This document shows, piece after piece, positions 51,831 through 61,161 of a stretch of 64,000 nucleotides of DNA. The notes below the pieces were generated by a model. It saw only the letters and a list, made by a program, of their open reading frames with translations, ran no database searches and was not told the origin of the DNA. The position numbers and the translations under genes are program-made. The stretch is from assembly GCF_000783395.1 (NCBI RefSeq), contig NZ_JSFK01000022.1, positions 1 through 64,000 of the forward strand, in the 5' to 3' direction. The stretch's first letter is position 1. Every line of letters starts with the position of its first letter. The DNA is from Pseudomonas chlororaphis. GTDB lineage: Bacteria; Pseudomonadota; Gammaproteobacteria; Pseudomonadales; Pseudomonadaceae.

Positions 51831-52706
51831 TTAAGCGGTTGCTGCGGATTGCTGAGGCTGCCACGACTCGTTCGCCGTCTGATCCATCGCTTCCTGAATC
51901 GCACGCTTGCGATTGGCTTCTGCCTTGCGGCCGAAGTACCAGACCAGGAAGGTCACCAGCGAAACCGCCAGCAGAATCAGGCTGGCTACGGCGTTGATCT
52001 CAGGCTTCACGCCCAGCCGTACCGCCGAGAAAACTTCCATCGGCAACGTGGTCGAACCCGGGCCGGAGACGAAGCTGGCCAACACCAGGTCATCCAGCGA
52101 CAAAGCGAACGACATCATCCCGCCCGCCGCCAGCGACGGCGCAATCATGGGAATGGTGATCAGGAAAAACACCTTGAACGGCTTCGCACCGAGATCCATC
52201 GCCGCTTCTTCGATCGACAGATCCAGTTCACGGAGGCGGGCGGAGACTACCACCGCGACATAAGCGGCACAAAACGTGGTGTGGGCGATCCAGATCGTGA
52301 CGATGCCGCGCTCCTGCGGCCAGCCAATCAACTGCGCCATGGCCACGAACAGCAGCAACAGCGACAGACCGGTGATCACCTCCGGCATCACCAATGGCGC
52401 GGTGACCAGCCCCCCAAACAGCGTGCGGCCCTTGAAGCGTGTGACGCGGGTCAGCACGAAAGCGGCGAGGGTGCCCAACGCGACAGCAGCAATCGCGGTG
52501 TAGCAGGCGATTTCCAGCGAGCGCACCACCGAGCCCATCAGTTGCGTGTTGTCGAGCAAACCGACGTACCACTTCACCGACCAGCCACCCCACACTGTCA
52601 CCAGTTTCGAGGCGTTGAACGAGTAGATCACCAGAATCAGCATCGGCAGATAAATGAACATCAGACCGAAGATCAGCATGAACTTGGAAAAACCGAAGCG
52701 TTTCAT
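51831..52706 (-). CDS. potI: Polyamine ABC transporter permease (PotI type)
   Basis: 291-aa inner-membrane permease with six hydrophobic segments and the EAA motif around EEAAMDLGAKPFKVFFLITIP that docks the ATPase. Overlaps potH by 4 bp (ATGA). The C-terminal about 25 residues are a polar extension. Confidence 0.93.
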   Translation of the reverse strand: MKRFGFSKFMLIFGLMFIYLPMLILVIYSFNASKLVTVWGGWSVKWYVGLLDNTQLMGSVVRSLEIACYTAIAAVALGTLAAFVLTRVTRFKGRTLFGGLVTAPLVMPEVITGLSLLLLFVAMAQLIGWPQERGIVTIWIAHTTFCAAYVAVVVSARLRELDLSIEEAAMDLGAKPFKVFFLITIPMIAPSLAAGGMMSFALSLDDLVLASFVSGPGSTTLPMEVFSAVRLGVKPEINAVASLILLAVSLVTFLVWYFGRKAEANRKRAIQEAMDQTANESWQPQQSAATA

Positions 52707-53617
52707 CCCCGTGCCTCCATCTCTTTGGCCTGGCTGCGGTTGAACAGCAGAATCGGCACAATCAGGATCAACAGCATCACCACCGCCAGCGCAGATGCCA
52801 CCGGCCAGTCGCGGTTATTGAAGAACTCTTGCCACAGCACGCGACCGATCATCAGCGTCTCCGGGCCACCCAACAGTTCCGGAATCACGAACTCACCGAC
52901 CACCGGAATGAACACCAGCATGCAGCCGGCAATAATCCCGTTCTTGGCCAGCGGCACGGTGATTTTCCAGAAGTTGTTGAAGTTGCTCGAGCCCAGATCC
53001 TGCGCGGCTTCCAGCAGGCTGCCATCGTGCTTCACCAGGTTGGCGTACAGCGGCAACACCATGAACGGAAGGTAGGCGTAGACCACGCCGATATACACGG
53101 CGGTGTTGGTGTTGAGGATCTCGATCGGGTGATCGGTCAGCCCTGTCCACATCAGAAACGCGTTGAGCAAACCGTTGTTGCTGAGGATGCCCATCCACGC
53201 GTAAACGCGGATCAGGATCGCGGTCCAGGTCGGCATCATGATCAACAGCAGCAGGACGTTTTGCGTTTCCTTGCCGGTCTTGGTGATCGCGTAGGCCATC
53301 GGGAAACCGATCAGCAGACACATCATCGTGCTCAGCGCCGCGACCTTCAGCGAACCGAGATACGCCGACAAGTACAGCTCGTCTTCGCCGAGCATGGTGT
53401 AGTTGCCGATGTTCAGCAGCAGCTGGAATTTCTGTTCGGCGTAGGTGTAGATCTCCGAGTACGGCGGGATCGACAGCGCTGCTTCCGAGAAACTGATCTT
53501 CATCACCAGAAAGAACGGCAGCATGAAGAACAGGAACAGCCAGATGAACGGGATGCCAATGACCAGTTTTCGCCCGCTGGGCACCAGGCGCAGGAATTGC
53601 TGATTGAAGGTTTTCAT
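52703..53617 (-). CDS. potH: Polyamine ABC transporter permease (PotH type)
   Basis: 304-aa permease with six hydrophobic segments; EAA loop LEAAQDLGSSNFNNFWKITVP. I start at ATG 53617, which overlaps the potG stop (ATGA); an upstream in-frame codon at 53650 would lie inside potG. Pairs with PotI to form the channel. Confidence 0.93.
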   Translation of the reverse strand: MKTFNQQFLRLVPSGRKLVIGIPFIWLFLFFMLPFFLVMKISFSEAALSIPPYSEIYTYAEQKFQLLLNIGNYTMLGEDELYLSAYLGSLKVAALSTMMCLLIGFPMAYAITKTGKETQNVLLLLIMMPTWTAILIRVYAWMGILSNNGLLNAFLMWTGLTDHPIEILNTNTAVYIGVVYAYLPFMVLPLYANLVKHDGSLLEAAQDLGSSNFNNFWKITVPLAKNGIIAGCMLVFIPVVGEFVIPELLGGPETLMIGRVLWQEFFNNRDWPVASALAVVMLLILIVPILLFNRSQAKEMEARG

Positions 53618-54756
53618 GAGCGCAGTACCACGCCGCTGTCGTCTTCCCACCAGACGTAGACTTTGTCGTCCCAGGTCGGGCGCGCACCACGGCGCTCGGC
53701 GTTGGCCATGAACGACTGGACGATTTTGCCGCCGGGCAATTCGACGTAGAACACTGAGTGGCCGCCGAGGTAGGCGATGTCATGCACCTTGCCTTCGGAC
53801 CAGTTGTAACGGAACTCGGGTTGGGTGGTGCTGACGAGCATTTTTTCCGGACGGATCGCGTAGGTGACCGACTTGTCCTGCACCGAAGTGCTGACGCCGT
53901 GACCGACGTAGATCTTCTGCTGCAAGTCCGGGCTGTGGATGATCGCGTGACCTTCAAGGTCTTCCACCACGGTGCCGTCGAAGGCGTTCACATTGCCGAT
54001 GAATTCACAGACCATGCGGCTGACCGGCGCTTCATAGATATCGACCGGGCTGCCGATCTGGGCGATCCAGCCGAGGTGCATGATCGCGATACGCTCGGCC
54101 ATGGTCATGGCCTCTTCCTGGTCGTGGGTCACCATCACGCAGGTCACACCGACGCGTTCGATGATCTGCACCAGCTCCAGTTGCATCTGCGAGCGCAGCT
54201 TTTTATCCAGCGCGCCCATCGGTTCGTCGAGCAGCAACAGCTTCGGACGCTTGGCCAGCGAGCGGGCGAGGGCGACGCGCTGACGCTGGCCGCCGGACAA
54301 CTGGTGCGGACGGCGTTTGGCGTATTGAGTCATGTGCACCAGACGCAGCATTTCATCGACACGGGCGTCTATTTCACTGGCGGGCAAACGGTCTTGCTTG
54401 AGGCCGAAGGCGATGTTCTGCGCGACGGTCATGTGCGGGAACAGCGCGTAGGACTGGAACATCATGTTGATCGGCCGCTCGTACGGCGGCATGTCGGTGA
54501 TGTCCACGCCGTCGAGCAGAATCCGCCCTTCGGTCGGGCGCTCGAAACCGGCGAGCATGCGCAGCAGGGTCGATTTGCCCGAACCGGAGCCACCGAGCAG
54601 GGCGAAGATTTCGCCCTGATGGATCTCCAGGGACACATCGTCCACTGCCACGGTTTCGTCGAACTTCTTGGTGACACGGTCGACTTTCACCAGCACCTTT
54701 TTCGGTTGCTGATGACCTTCAAGTGCCTTCCTGTAAGTGCTGGAGGCGTTTGCCAT
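53614..54756 (-). CDS. potG: Polyamine ABC transporter ATPase (PotG type)
   Basis: 380 aa. Walker A GGSGSGKST at 54-63, Q-loop near MMFQSYALFPH, signature LSGGQRQRVALARSL, Walker B LLLLDEPMGALDKK, H-loop VTHDQEEAM, and a C-terminal TOBE-type regulatory domain. I start at ATG 54756; the frame continues to 55056 only by reading a REP unit. First gene of potG-potH-potI-potF. Confidence 0.94.
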   Translation of the reverse strand: MANASSTYRKALEGHQQPKKVLVKVDRVTKKFDETVAVDDVSLEIHQGEIFALLGGSGSGKSTLLRMLAGFERPTEGRILLDGVDITDMPPYERPINMMFQSYALFPHMTVAQNIAFGLKQDRLPASEIDARVDEMLRLVHMTQYAKRRPHQLSGGQRQRVALARSLAKRPKLLLLDEPMGALDKKLRSQMQLELVQIIERVGVTCVMVTHDQEEAMTMAERIAIMHLGWIAQIGSPVDIYEAPVSRMVCEFIGNVNAFDGTVVEDLEGHAIIHSPDLQQKIYVGHGVSTSVQDKSVTYAIRPEKMLVSTTQPEFRYNWSEGKVHDIAYLGGHSVFYVELPGGKIVQSFMANAERRGARPTWDDKVYVWWEDDSGVVLRS

Positions 54757-54855
54757 GTGAAACTCCCAACAGGTTTCGTTCGCCTGGCCAATGTGGCCGG
54801 GCTTAAGTGGATTGCAAGCCTGTAAGCGCGGCTCCGGTCGAATCGCCGCAATACC

Positions 54856-54949
54856 CTGTGGGAGCTGGCTTGCCAGCGATGGCGGTGGGTCAGTCACCCT
54901 TAATGTTGAAGGTGACGGCCTCATCGCTGGCAAGCCAGCTCCCACAGGG
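54856..54949. repeat. REP doublet upstream of potG
   Basis: CCTGTGGGAGCTGGCTTGCCAGCGATG and CATCGCTGGCAAGCCAGCTCCCACAGG inverted about 38 bp apart in the 371-bp gap between potG and puuD. Because both flanking genes are leftward, the REP pair is 3' of puuD; the potG promoter must lie between it and 54756. I can define no other element. Confidence 0.92.
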
Positions 54950-55127
54950 TTTTGCATTGTTCTGACAGGTATTGCACTTACCGATCCGGCTTGGTCGGCG
55001 CCGCCGTCCTGGCTGCCTGGGTCGTACTTGTTGTTATTACGGGTGTTGCTGTTCACGAATGACGGATGTGCGCAGGCACACCCGACGTCCGTGGGGGCAG
55101 TAAATCGTTATGGATTCTTGGGTTGAG

Positions 55128-55889
55128 TCAGCGTTTGTTGCGCCGCGCCGCCCGTTGCCGGCAAGCCTCGCCGAATGCCTGGAAAATCTTCAGGTAGTTC
55201 GGGTTATCGAGCACTTGCCATTCCGGGTGCCATTGCACGCCGAGGGCGAAGGTCGGGCTGTGCTCGACCGAGACCGCCTCGATCAGACCGTCCGGCGCCA
55301 CCGCTTCGGCACGCAGGCCGGGGGCGAGGCGGTCGATGCCCTGGCTGTGAATCGAGTTGACCTGGAACTCGCCCGGCAACTCCAGTGCTTCGAACACGCC
55401 GCCGCTCAATACCGTCACGGCGTGGGCCGGTGCGTATTGCACGGCCACATCAGGGCTGTCGGCTTCACGGTGATCGAGCATGCCCGGCAGCTCATGCACC
55501 TTCTGATGCAGGCTGCCGCCGAACGCCACGTTCATTTCCTGGAAGCCCCGGCAAATGCCAAGCACCGGAACGCCCGCCGCGATGGCTGCACGCAATAAAG
55601 GAAGGGTGGTGGCATCCCGCGCCGGATCGTGATCCGTGCCGGGTTCGCTGGCCGGGCCTTGATAGTGGAAAGGTTCCACATTCGAGGGCGAGCCGGTCAG
55701 CAGCAGACCGTCGAGTTGACCGAGCAGGTCTTCGATTTCAGTCAGGTTGCCAAGGGAAGGAATGACCACCGGCAACCCTTCAGCGCCAACGCTGACAGCA
55801 CGTACGTACTTGTCGCCGCTGATGTGATAGGGGTGCAGGCCAATCTGTTTGACGCACGCAGTAACGCCGATCAATGGCTTGAATGCCAT
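55128..55889 (-). CDS. puuD: Gamma-glutamyl-gamma-aminobutyrate hydrolase (PuuD/SpuA)
   Basis: 253-aa class I glutamine-amidotransferase-like hydrolase that releases GABA from gamma-Glu-GABA, the last step of the glutamylated putrescine route. Nucleophile C113 in LGICRGFQEMN; H221 and E223 in GVQWHPEW complete the triad. It is divergent from the gamma-glutamylputrescine synthetase gene across 282 bp. SpuA is the Pseudomonas name. Confidence 0.93.
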   Translation of the reverse strand: MAFKPLIGVTACVKQIGLHPYHISGDKYVRAVSVGAEGLPVVIPSLGNLTEIEDLLGQLDGLLLTGSPSNVEPFHYQGPASEPGTDHDPARDATTLPLLRAAIAAGVPVLGICRGFQEMNVAFGGSLHQKVHELPGMLDHREADSPDVAVQYAPAHAVTVLSGGVFEALELPGEFQVNSIHSQGIDRLAPGLRAEAVAPDGLIEAVSVEHSPTFALGVQWHPEWQVLDNPNYLKIFQAFGEACRQRAARRNKR

Positions 55890-55951
55890 TTTTATTCACC
55901 TCGAAGTTTGACACTTGAACGAGCTTTTCCGGAGCTTAGCCTCGTTGATTT

Positions 55952-56157
55952 TAATTAACAACTGCCATGTAAAAAATTCTAAACGCCGTTCATCATATCT
56001 TCATGATTTCCGGGGCTGTGGTGCCTGCATTGGCACGCAAGTGTTAAAAAAAGCCCGAAAAATAAACCCTGAACGGCTATCTGTTCGCTATTGACTTCAC
56101 TTTGCCGTTCGGGTTGACTGGCTCGGCGAATCAGCAGTGAACATAATAATTAACAGC
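55952..56157. promoter_or_regulatory. Paired TAATTAACARC motifs between puuD and puuA
   Basis: TAATTAACAAC (55952-55962) and TAATTAACAGC (56147-56157) differ at one of 11 positions and sit about 60 bp before puuD and 15 bp before puuA. The first extends into an imperfect palindrome GTTGATTTTAATTAACAAC. They are candidates for a PuuR-type operator pair, but AT-rich promoter DNA can produce such matches by chance. Confidence 0.35.
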
Positions 56158-56171
56158 TAAATAGGTGCATC

Positions 56172-57548
56172 ATGTCGGTCCCTCTGCGTACCGTTCAACT
56201 CAACGAAGCAAACGCATTCCTTAAGAAATATCCTGAGGTTTTGTACGTCGACCTTCTGATTGCGGATATGAACGGTGTGGTGCGCGGCAAGCGCATCGAA
56301 CGCACCAGTCTTCATAAGGTTTACGAGAAAGGCATCAACCTGCCGGCCTCGCTTTTCGCCCTCGACATCAATGGCTCCACGGTGGAAAGCACCGGCCTGG
56401 GTCTGGACATCGGCGACGCTGACCGCATCTGCTACCCGATCCCCGGCACCCTGAGCATCGAGCCGTGGCAGAAGCGCCCAACTGCACAACTCTTGATGAC
56501 CATGCACGAGATCGAAGGCCAGCCGTTCTTCGCTGACCCGCGTGAAGTGCTGGCCAACGTCGTGCGCAAATTCGATGACCTCGGTCTGACTATCTGCGCG
56601 GCATTCGAACTCGAGTTCTATCTGATCGACCAGGACAACGTGAACGGTCGTCCGCAATCGCCACGTTCGCCGGTGTCCGGCAAGCGTCCGGTGTCGACTC
56701 AGGTGTACCTGATCGACGATCTCGACGAATACGTCGATTGCCTGCAAGACATCCTCGAAGGCGCGAAAGAGCAGGGCATCCCGGCTGACGCGATCGTCAA
56801 GGAAAGCGCCCCGGCGCAGTTCGAAGTCAACCTGCATCACGTCTCCGACCCGATCAAGGCGTGCGACTACGCCGTCCTGCTCAAGCGTCTGGTGAAGAAC
56901 ATCGCCTACGACCACGAGATGGACACCACCTTCATGGCCAAGCCGTATCCGGGCCAGGCGGGCAACGGTCTGCACGTACACACTTCGATCCTGGACAAAG
57001 AAGGCAACAACATCTTCGCCAGCGAGGATCCCGAGCAGAACGCCGCACTGCGTCACGCGATCGGCGGTGTGCTGGAGACCCTGCCTGCGCAAATGGCGTT
57101 CCTCTGCCCGAACGTCAACTCGTACCGCCGCTTTGGCGCGCAGTTCTACGTACCGAACTCGCCGAGCTGGGGCATCGACAACCGCACCGTGGCCGTGCGC
57201 GTACCGACCGGTTCGCCGGACGCCGTGCGCATCGAGCACCGTGTCGCCGGTGCCGACGCCAACCCGTACTTGCTGATGGCGTCGGTGCTGGCCGGTATTC
57301 ACCACGGCCTGACCAATCAGATCGAACCGGGCGCCCCGGTGGAAGGCAACAGCTACGAGCAGAACGAACAGAGCCTGCCGAACAACCTGCGTGATGCACT
57401 GCGCGAGCTGGACGACAGCGAAGTCATGGCCCGCTACATCGACCCGATGTACATCGACGTGTTTGTCGCGTGCAAGGAAAGCGAGCTGGCCGAGTTCGAG
57501 AACTCGATTTCTGATCTTGAGTACAACTGGTATCTGCATACGGTGTGA
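56172..57548 (+). CDS. puuA: Gamma-glutamylputrescine synthetase (PuuA/SpuI, GlnA-like)
   Basis: 458-aa glutamine-synthetase-family enzyme that ligates glutamate to putrescine with ATP. It has beta-grasp N-terminus (VLYVDLLIADMNGVVRGKRI), metal-binding glutamates in AAFELEFYL and KESAPAQFEVNLHH, catalytic-loop region AKPYPGQAGNGLHVHTS, and the ATP segment YRRFGAQFYVPNSPSWG. Size and the lack of an adenylylation loop agree with PuuA rather than GlnA. AGGTG precedes the ATG at 56172. Confidence 0.93.
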   Translation: MSVPLRTVQLNEANAFLKKYPEVLYVDLLIADMNGVVRGKRIERTSLHKVYEKGINLPASLFALDINGSTVESTGLGLDIGDADRICYPIPGTLSIEPWQKRPTAQLLMTMHEIEGQPFFADPREVLANVVRKFDDLGLTICAAFELEFYLIDQDNVNGRPQSPRSPVSGKRPVSTQVYLIDDLDEYVDCLQDILEGAKEQGIPADAIVKESAPAQFEVNLHHVSDPIKACDYAVLLKRLVKNIAYDHEMDTTFMAKPYPGQAGNGLHVHTSILDKEGNNIFASEDPEQNAALRHAIGGVLETLPAQMAFLCPNVNSYRRFGAQFYVPNSPSWGIDNRTVAVRVPTGSPDAVRIEHRVAGADANPYLLMASVLAGIHHGLTNQIEPGAPVEGNSYEQNEQSLPNNLRDALRELDDSEVMARYIDPMYIDVFVACKESELAEFENSISDLEYNWYLHTV

Positions 57549-57577
57549 TTGGCTGAGGCCCTCAAAAGCTGAAGAGC

Positions 57578-57753
57578 CCCTCACCCTAACCCTCTCTCCG
57601 AGGGAGAGGGGACTGACCGAGTTGTCTTGAGATATTCAGCGACCTGAACGATCCAGTCGATTATGGATTCGGCAAAGATTTTTCAGGTCGGCGGAGATTC
57701 TGAGCATCCCCCGATCGGTCCCCTCTACCTCCGGGAGAGGGCTAGGGTGAGGG
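57578..57753. repeat. GC-rich dispersed element, copy C (176 bp)
   Basis: CCCTCACCCTAACCCTCTCT opens and GAGAGGGCTAGGGTGAGGG closes it; inside are GACCGAG, CGACCTGAA, a single TCGATTATGGATTC and CCCGATCGGTCCCCTCT, in the same order as copies A and B. It lies between puuA and puuC, i.e. inside a likely operon. Confidence 0.85.
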
Positions 57754-57819
57754 CAGCCATCCCAAGCCAGACATCGCAGCCAGACAACACCCCCAATCCC
57801 CCCTTGTCGAGCCACAACA

Positions 57820-59310
57820 ATGACAACGACCCGCAACGACTGGGAACAACGCTTCCAGTCCCTGACCATCGAAGCCCGCGCGTTCATCAACGGTGAATAC
57901 CGCCCGGCCATCAGTGGCGACACCTTCGAATGCCTGAGCCCCGTCGACGGCCGTTTCCTCGCCTCCGTGGCCAGCACCGATGAAGCCGACGCCAACCTCG
58001 CCGTTGAAGTCGCGCGCCAGTCTTTCGAGTCCGGCGTGTGGGCAAAAAAAGCCCCTGCCGAGCGCAAGCGCATCCTGATCCGCTTCGCCGATCTGATCCT
58101 GCAGAACCAGGACGAACTAGCGCTGCTGGAAACCCTCGACATGGGTAAACCGATCAGCGATTCGATGAGCATCGACATCCCGGCGACCGCCAACGCGATC
58201 CGCTGGAGCGCCGAAGCTATCGACAAGATCTACGACGAAGTCGCCGCCACTCCGCACGACCAACTCGGCCTCGTCACTCGCGAACCATCCGGCGTAGTCG
58301 CGGCCATCGTGCCGTGGAACTTCCCGTTGATCATGGCCAGCTGGAAGTTCGCTCCAGCGCTGGCGGCGGGCAACTCGTTCATTCTCAAGCCTTCGGAAAA
58401 GTCGCCGCTGACCGCAATCCGCATCGCGCAGTTGGCGCTGGATGCCGGCATTCCGAAAGGCGTGTTCAACGTCCTGCCAGGCTTCGGCCACACCGTCGGC
58501 AAAGCGTTGGCGTTGCACATGGACGTCGACGTGCTGGCCTTCACCGGCTCCACGGCGATTGCCAAGCAACTGATGATTTATGCCGGCCAAAGCAACATGA
58601 AACGCGTCTGGCTCGAAGCAGGGGGCAAGAGCCCGAACGTGGTGTTTGCCGACGCACCGGATTTGCGCGCGGCAGCACAAGCGGCGGCCGGCGCCATTGC
58701 CTTCAACCAGGGCGAAGTGTGCACGGCGGGTTCGCGCTTGCTGGTCGAGCGTTCGATCCGCGAGCAATTCATTCCGCTGTTGGTGGAAGCGCTGCAAGCG
58801 TGGAAACCGGGTCATTCGCTGGATCCTGCGACCACCGTTGGCGCGGTGGTCGATCAGCGTCAACTCGACAACGTGCTGCGCTACATCAGCATCGGTCGCG
58901 AGCAGGGCGCCGAGCTGATCGCTGGCGGTCAACGCACCCTCGAAGAAACCGGTGGCCTCTATGTGCAACCGGCGCTGTTCGACGGCGTGACCAACGCGAT
59001 GACCATCGCTCAGGAAGAAATCTTTGGCCCAGTGCTGGCGCTGATCACCTTCGACAGCGCTGAAGAAGCGCTGCAGATCGCCAACGACAGCATCTTTGGC
59101 CTCGCCGCCGGTGTCTGGACCAGCAACCTCAGCAAGGCGCACATCTTCGCCCGTGGCCTGCGTGCCGGTAGCGTGTGGGTCAACCAGTACGACGGCGGCG
59201 ACATGACCGCGCCGTTTGGTGGATTCAAGCAGTCGGGCAACGGTCGCGATAAATCGCTGCACGCGTTCGACAAGTACACCGAGCTGAAAGCGACCTGGAT
59301 CAAGCTCTGA
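57820..59310 (+). CDS. puuC: Gamma-glutamyl-gamma-aminobutyraldehyde dehydrogenase (PuuC/KauB type)
   Basis: 496-aa NAD(P)-dependent aldehyde dehydrogenase: N167 in VPWNFPL, general base E266 in WLEAGGKSPN, nucleophile C301 in NQGEVCTAGSR, and FTGSTAIAK cofactor loop. It lies between puuA and puuB, so gamma-Glu-gamma-aminobutyraldehyde is the expected substrate; related KauB enzymes also accept other omega-amino aldehydes. The ATG at 57820 lacks an obvious Shine-Dalgarno sequence, so translation may be weak or coupled. Confidence 0.92.
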   Translation: MTTTRNDWEQRFQSLTIEARAFINGEYRPAISGDTFECLSPVDGRFLASVASTDEADANLAVEVARQSFESGVWAKKAPAERKRILIRFADLILQNQDELALLETLDMGKPISDSMSIDIPATANAIRWSAEAIDKIYDEVAATPHDQLGLVTREPSGVVAAIVPWNFPLIMASWKFAPALAAGNSFILKPSEKSPLTAIRIAQLALDAGIPKGVFNVLPGFGHTVGKALALHMDVDVLAFTGSTAIAKQLMIYAGQSNMKRVWLEAGGKSPNVVFADAPDLRAAAQAAAGAIAFNQGEVCTAGSRLLVERSIREQFIPLLVEALQAWKPGHSLDPATTVGAVVDQRQLDNVLRYISIGREQGAELIAGGQRTLEETGGLYVQPALFDGVTNAMTIAQEEIFGPVLALITFDSAEEALQIANDSIFGLAAGVWTSNLSKAHIFARGLRAGSVWVNQYDGGDMTAPFGGFKQSGNGRDKSLHAFDKYTELKATWIKL

Positions 59311-59359
59311 CTCTATTACAGCGGTGGTCGCCGTTTATTGGCGGCCCTCGGAGAAACGT

Positions 59360-60643
59360 ATGAAACAGCAACACGTAAACAGCTACTACGCCGCCACCCG
59401 CAATGAAGTCATCGACTTTCCGGTTCTGGAAGAGTCGGTCGAGTGCGACGTTTGCATCATCGGCGCCGGTTACACCGGCCTGTCCTCGGCGCTGTTCCTG
59501 ACCGAAGCCGGCTACAAAGTGACGGTGCTGGAAGCGGCCAAAGTCGGCTACGGCGCCAGCGGTCGCAACGGCGGTCAACTGGTCAACTCGTACAGCCGCG
59601 ACGTCGATGTGATTGAAGAGCGCTACGGCGACAAGACTGCGGAAATCCTCGGCAGCATGATCTTCGAAGGCGCCGACATCATTCGTTCGCGCATCAAGGA
59701 ATACGACATCCAATGCGACTACCGCCCGGGCGGTATCTTTGCAGCGATGAACAAGAAACAACTCAACGGTCTGGCCGAGCAGAAGCGCGGTTGGGAACGT
59801 TACGGCAACCGCAATCTGAAGATGCTCGACGCGGCTGACATTCGTCGCGAAGTCGGCTCCGATGCTTACGTTGGTGGTCTGCTCGACATGCAGGGCGGCC
59901 ACGTTCACCCGCTGAACCTGGCGCTCGGTGAGGCGGCTGCGATCACACGTTTGGGTGGCAAGATCTACGAGCAATCGGCGGCCGTGGAAATCAAATACGG
60001 CGAGCCGAACGTCGTGCGCACCGCCAAAGGTCAGGTCCGCGCCAAGTACCTGCTGATCGCCGGCAACGCCTACTTGCCGCAAGGCCTCGACAACCGCGTC
60101 ACCGCGAAAAGCATGCCGTGCGGCTCGCAGATCGTCGTCACCGAACCGTTGACCGAGAAACAGGCGCGCAGCCTGATCACCAACAACTACTGCGTCGAAG
60201 ACTGCAACTATCTGTTGGATTACTACCGCCTCACCGCCGACAACCGCTTGCTGTACGGCGGCGGCGTGGTCTACGGCGCGCGTGAACCGGACGACATCGA
60301 ACAACTGATCCGCCCGAAGATCCTCAAGACCTTCCCGCAGCTCAAAGACGTCAAGATCGACTACCGCTGGACCGGCAACTTCCTGCTGACCATGTCACGC
60401 ATGCCGCAATTCGGCCGCATCGAAAAGAACGCCTACTACATGCAAGGCTACAGCGGCCACGGCGTCACCTGCTCGCATCTGGCCGGCAAACTGATCTCGG
60501 AAATGATCCGCGGCGACGCCGAACGCTTCGACGCCTTCGCATCGCTGCCGCACATGCCAATGATCGGTGGCCGCACCTTCTCCGCGCCACTGACCGCCCT
60601 CGGCGCCGTCTACTACTCGCTGCGCGACCGCTTCGGCATCTAA
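59360..60643 (+). CDS. puuB: Gamma-glutamylputrescine oxidase (PuuB, FAD-dependent)
   Basis: 427-aa DAO-family flavoprotein: FAD motif CDVCIIGAGYTGLSSALFL, then GYGASGRNGGQLVNSY, and a C-terminal FAD segment YMQGYSGHGVTCSHLAGKL. It oxidises gamma-glutamylputrescine to the aldehyde, releasing H2O2 and ammonia. I start at ATG 59360 with GGAGAAAC before it, 49 bp after puuC. Last gene of the rightward puu transcript. Confidence 0.93.
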   Translation: MKQQHVNSYYAATRNEVIDFPVLEESVECDVCIIGAGYTGLSSALFLTEAGYKVTVLEAAKVGYGASGRNGGQLVNSYSRDVDVIEERYGDKTAEILGSMIFEGADIIRSRIKEYDIQCDYRPGGIFAAMNKKQLNGLAEQKRGWERYGNRNLKMLDAADIRREVGSDAYVGGLLDMQGGHVHPLNLALGEAAAITRLGGKIYEQSAAVEIKYGEPNVVRTAKGQVRAKYLLIAGNAYLPQGLDNRVTAKSMPCGSQIVVTEPLTEKQARSLITNNYCVEDCNYLLDYYRLTADNRLLYGGGVVYGAREPDDIEQLIRPKILKTFPQLKDVKIDYRWTGNFLLTMSRMPQFGRIEKNAYYMQGYSGHGVTCSHLAGKLISEMIRGDAERFDAFASLPHMPMIGGRTFSAPLTALGAVYYSLRDRFGI

Positions 60644-60651
60644 GTTACCTC

Positions 60652-60688
60652 CCCGGCGGCGGTCCCCAAGACCCCGCCGGTTTTTCTT
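60652..60688 (+). terminator. Rho-independent terminator of puuB
   Basis: CGGCGGCGGTC...GACCCCGCCG hairpin (one bulge) followed by TTTTTCTT, 9 bp after the puuB stop. Confidence 0.9.
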
Positions 60689-60712
60689 ATCGCAACACTC
60701 CCTGATATCCAA

Positions 60713-60945
60713 ATGTGGGAGCTGGCTTGCCAGCGATTAGGCCAGCAAACACAACATCAATCCGACTGAAACACCAAAGATCAAATTGTAGGAGTGAGCC
60801 TGCTCGCGATGAGGTTAGAAAGGACACCATCACTCCCGCTGACACACCACAAAACCTGTGGGAGCTGGCTTGCCAGCGATGGCGGTCTTTCAGCAAAAGG
60901 GATGTTGAATGTGCCACCCAATCGCTGGCAAGCCAGCTCCCACAG
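60713..60945. repeat. Cluster of four REP units
   Basis: Units at about 60713-60737, 60787-60811 (variant TGTAGGAGTGAGCCTGCTCGCGATG), 60856-60882 and 60919-60945. Together with the palindrome at 61162 they fill most of the 643-bp gap between puuB and puuR. The only other sequence there is about 200 bp without recognisable features. Confidence 0.92.
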
Positions 60946-61161
60946 GTTTTGTATTCAGCCCAGAATTACCACCGGCAGGTTCATTTCACCCACCGTCCAT
61001 CGAACCTGCTGAGCAACACCGGCAAACGTGATTTAATAGCCGCCTTTCACGGTTCCGGGACACGGGAGCAACGTGATCCGCGCCCTCGGCGCGTCACCCG
61101 CCACCCACCCCCATTACCCGTGGGTCTGCGCGAGAACCGCCGAGCGGCGATCAGGCAAGGC

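Noticed and set aside
54757..55056. 100-codon N-terminal extension of the PotG ATPase
   Set aside because: The extension translates a REP doublet (GAGLPAM and SLASQLPQG are REP-encoded) and a good start exists at 54756.
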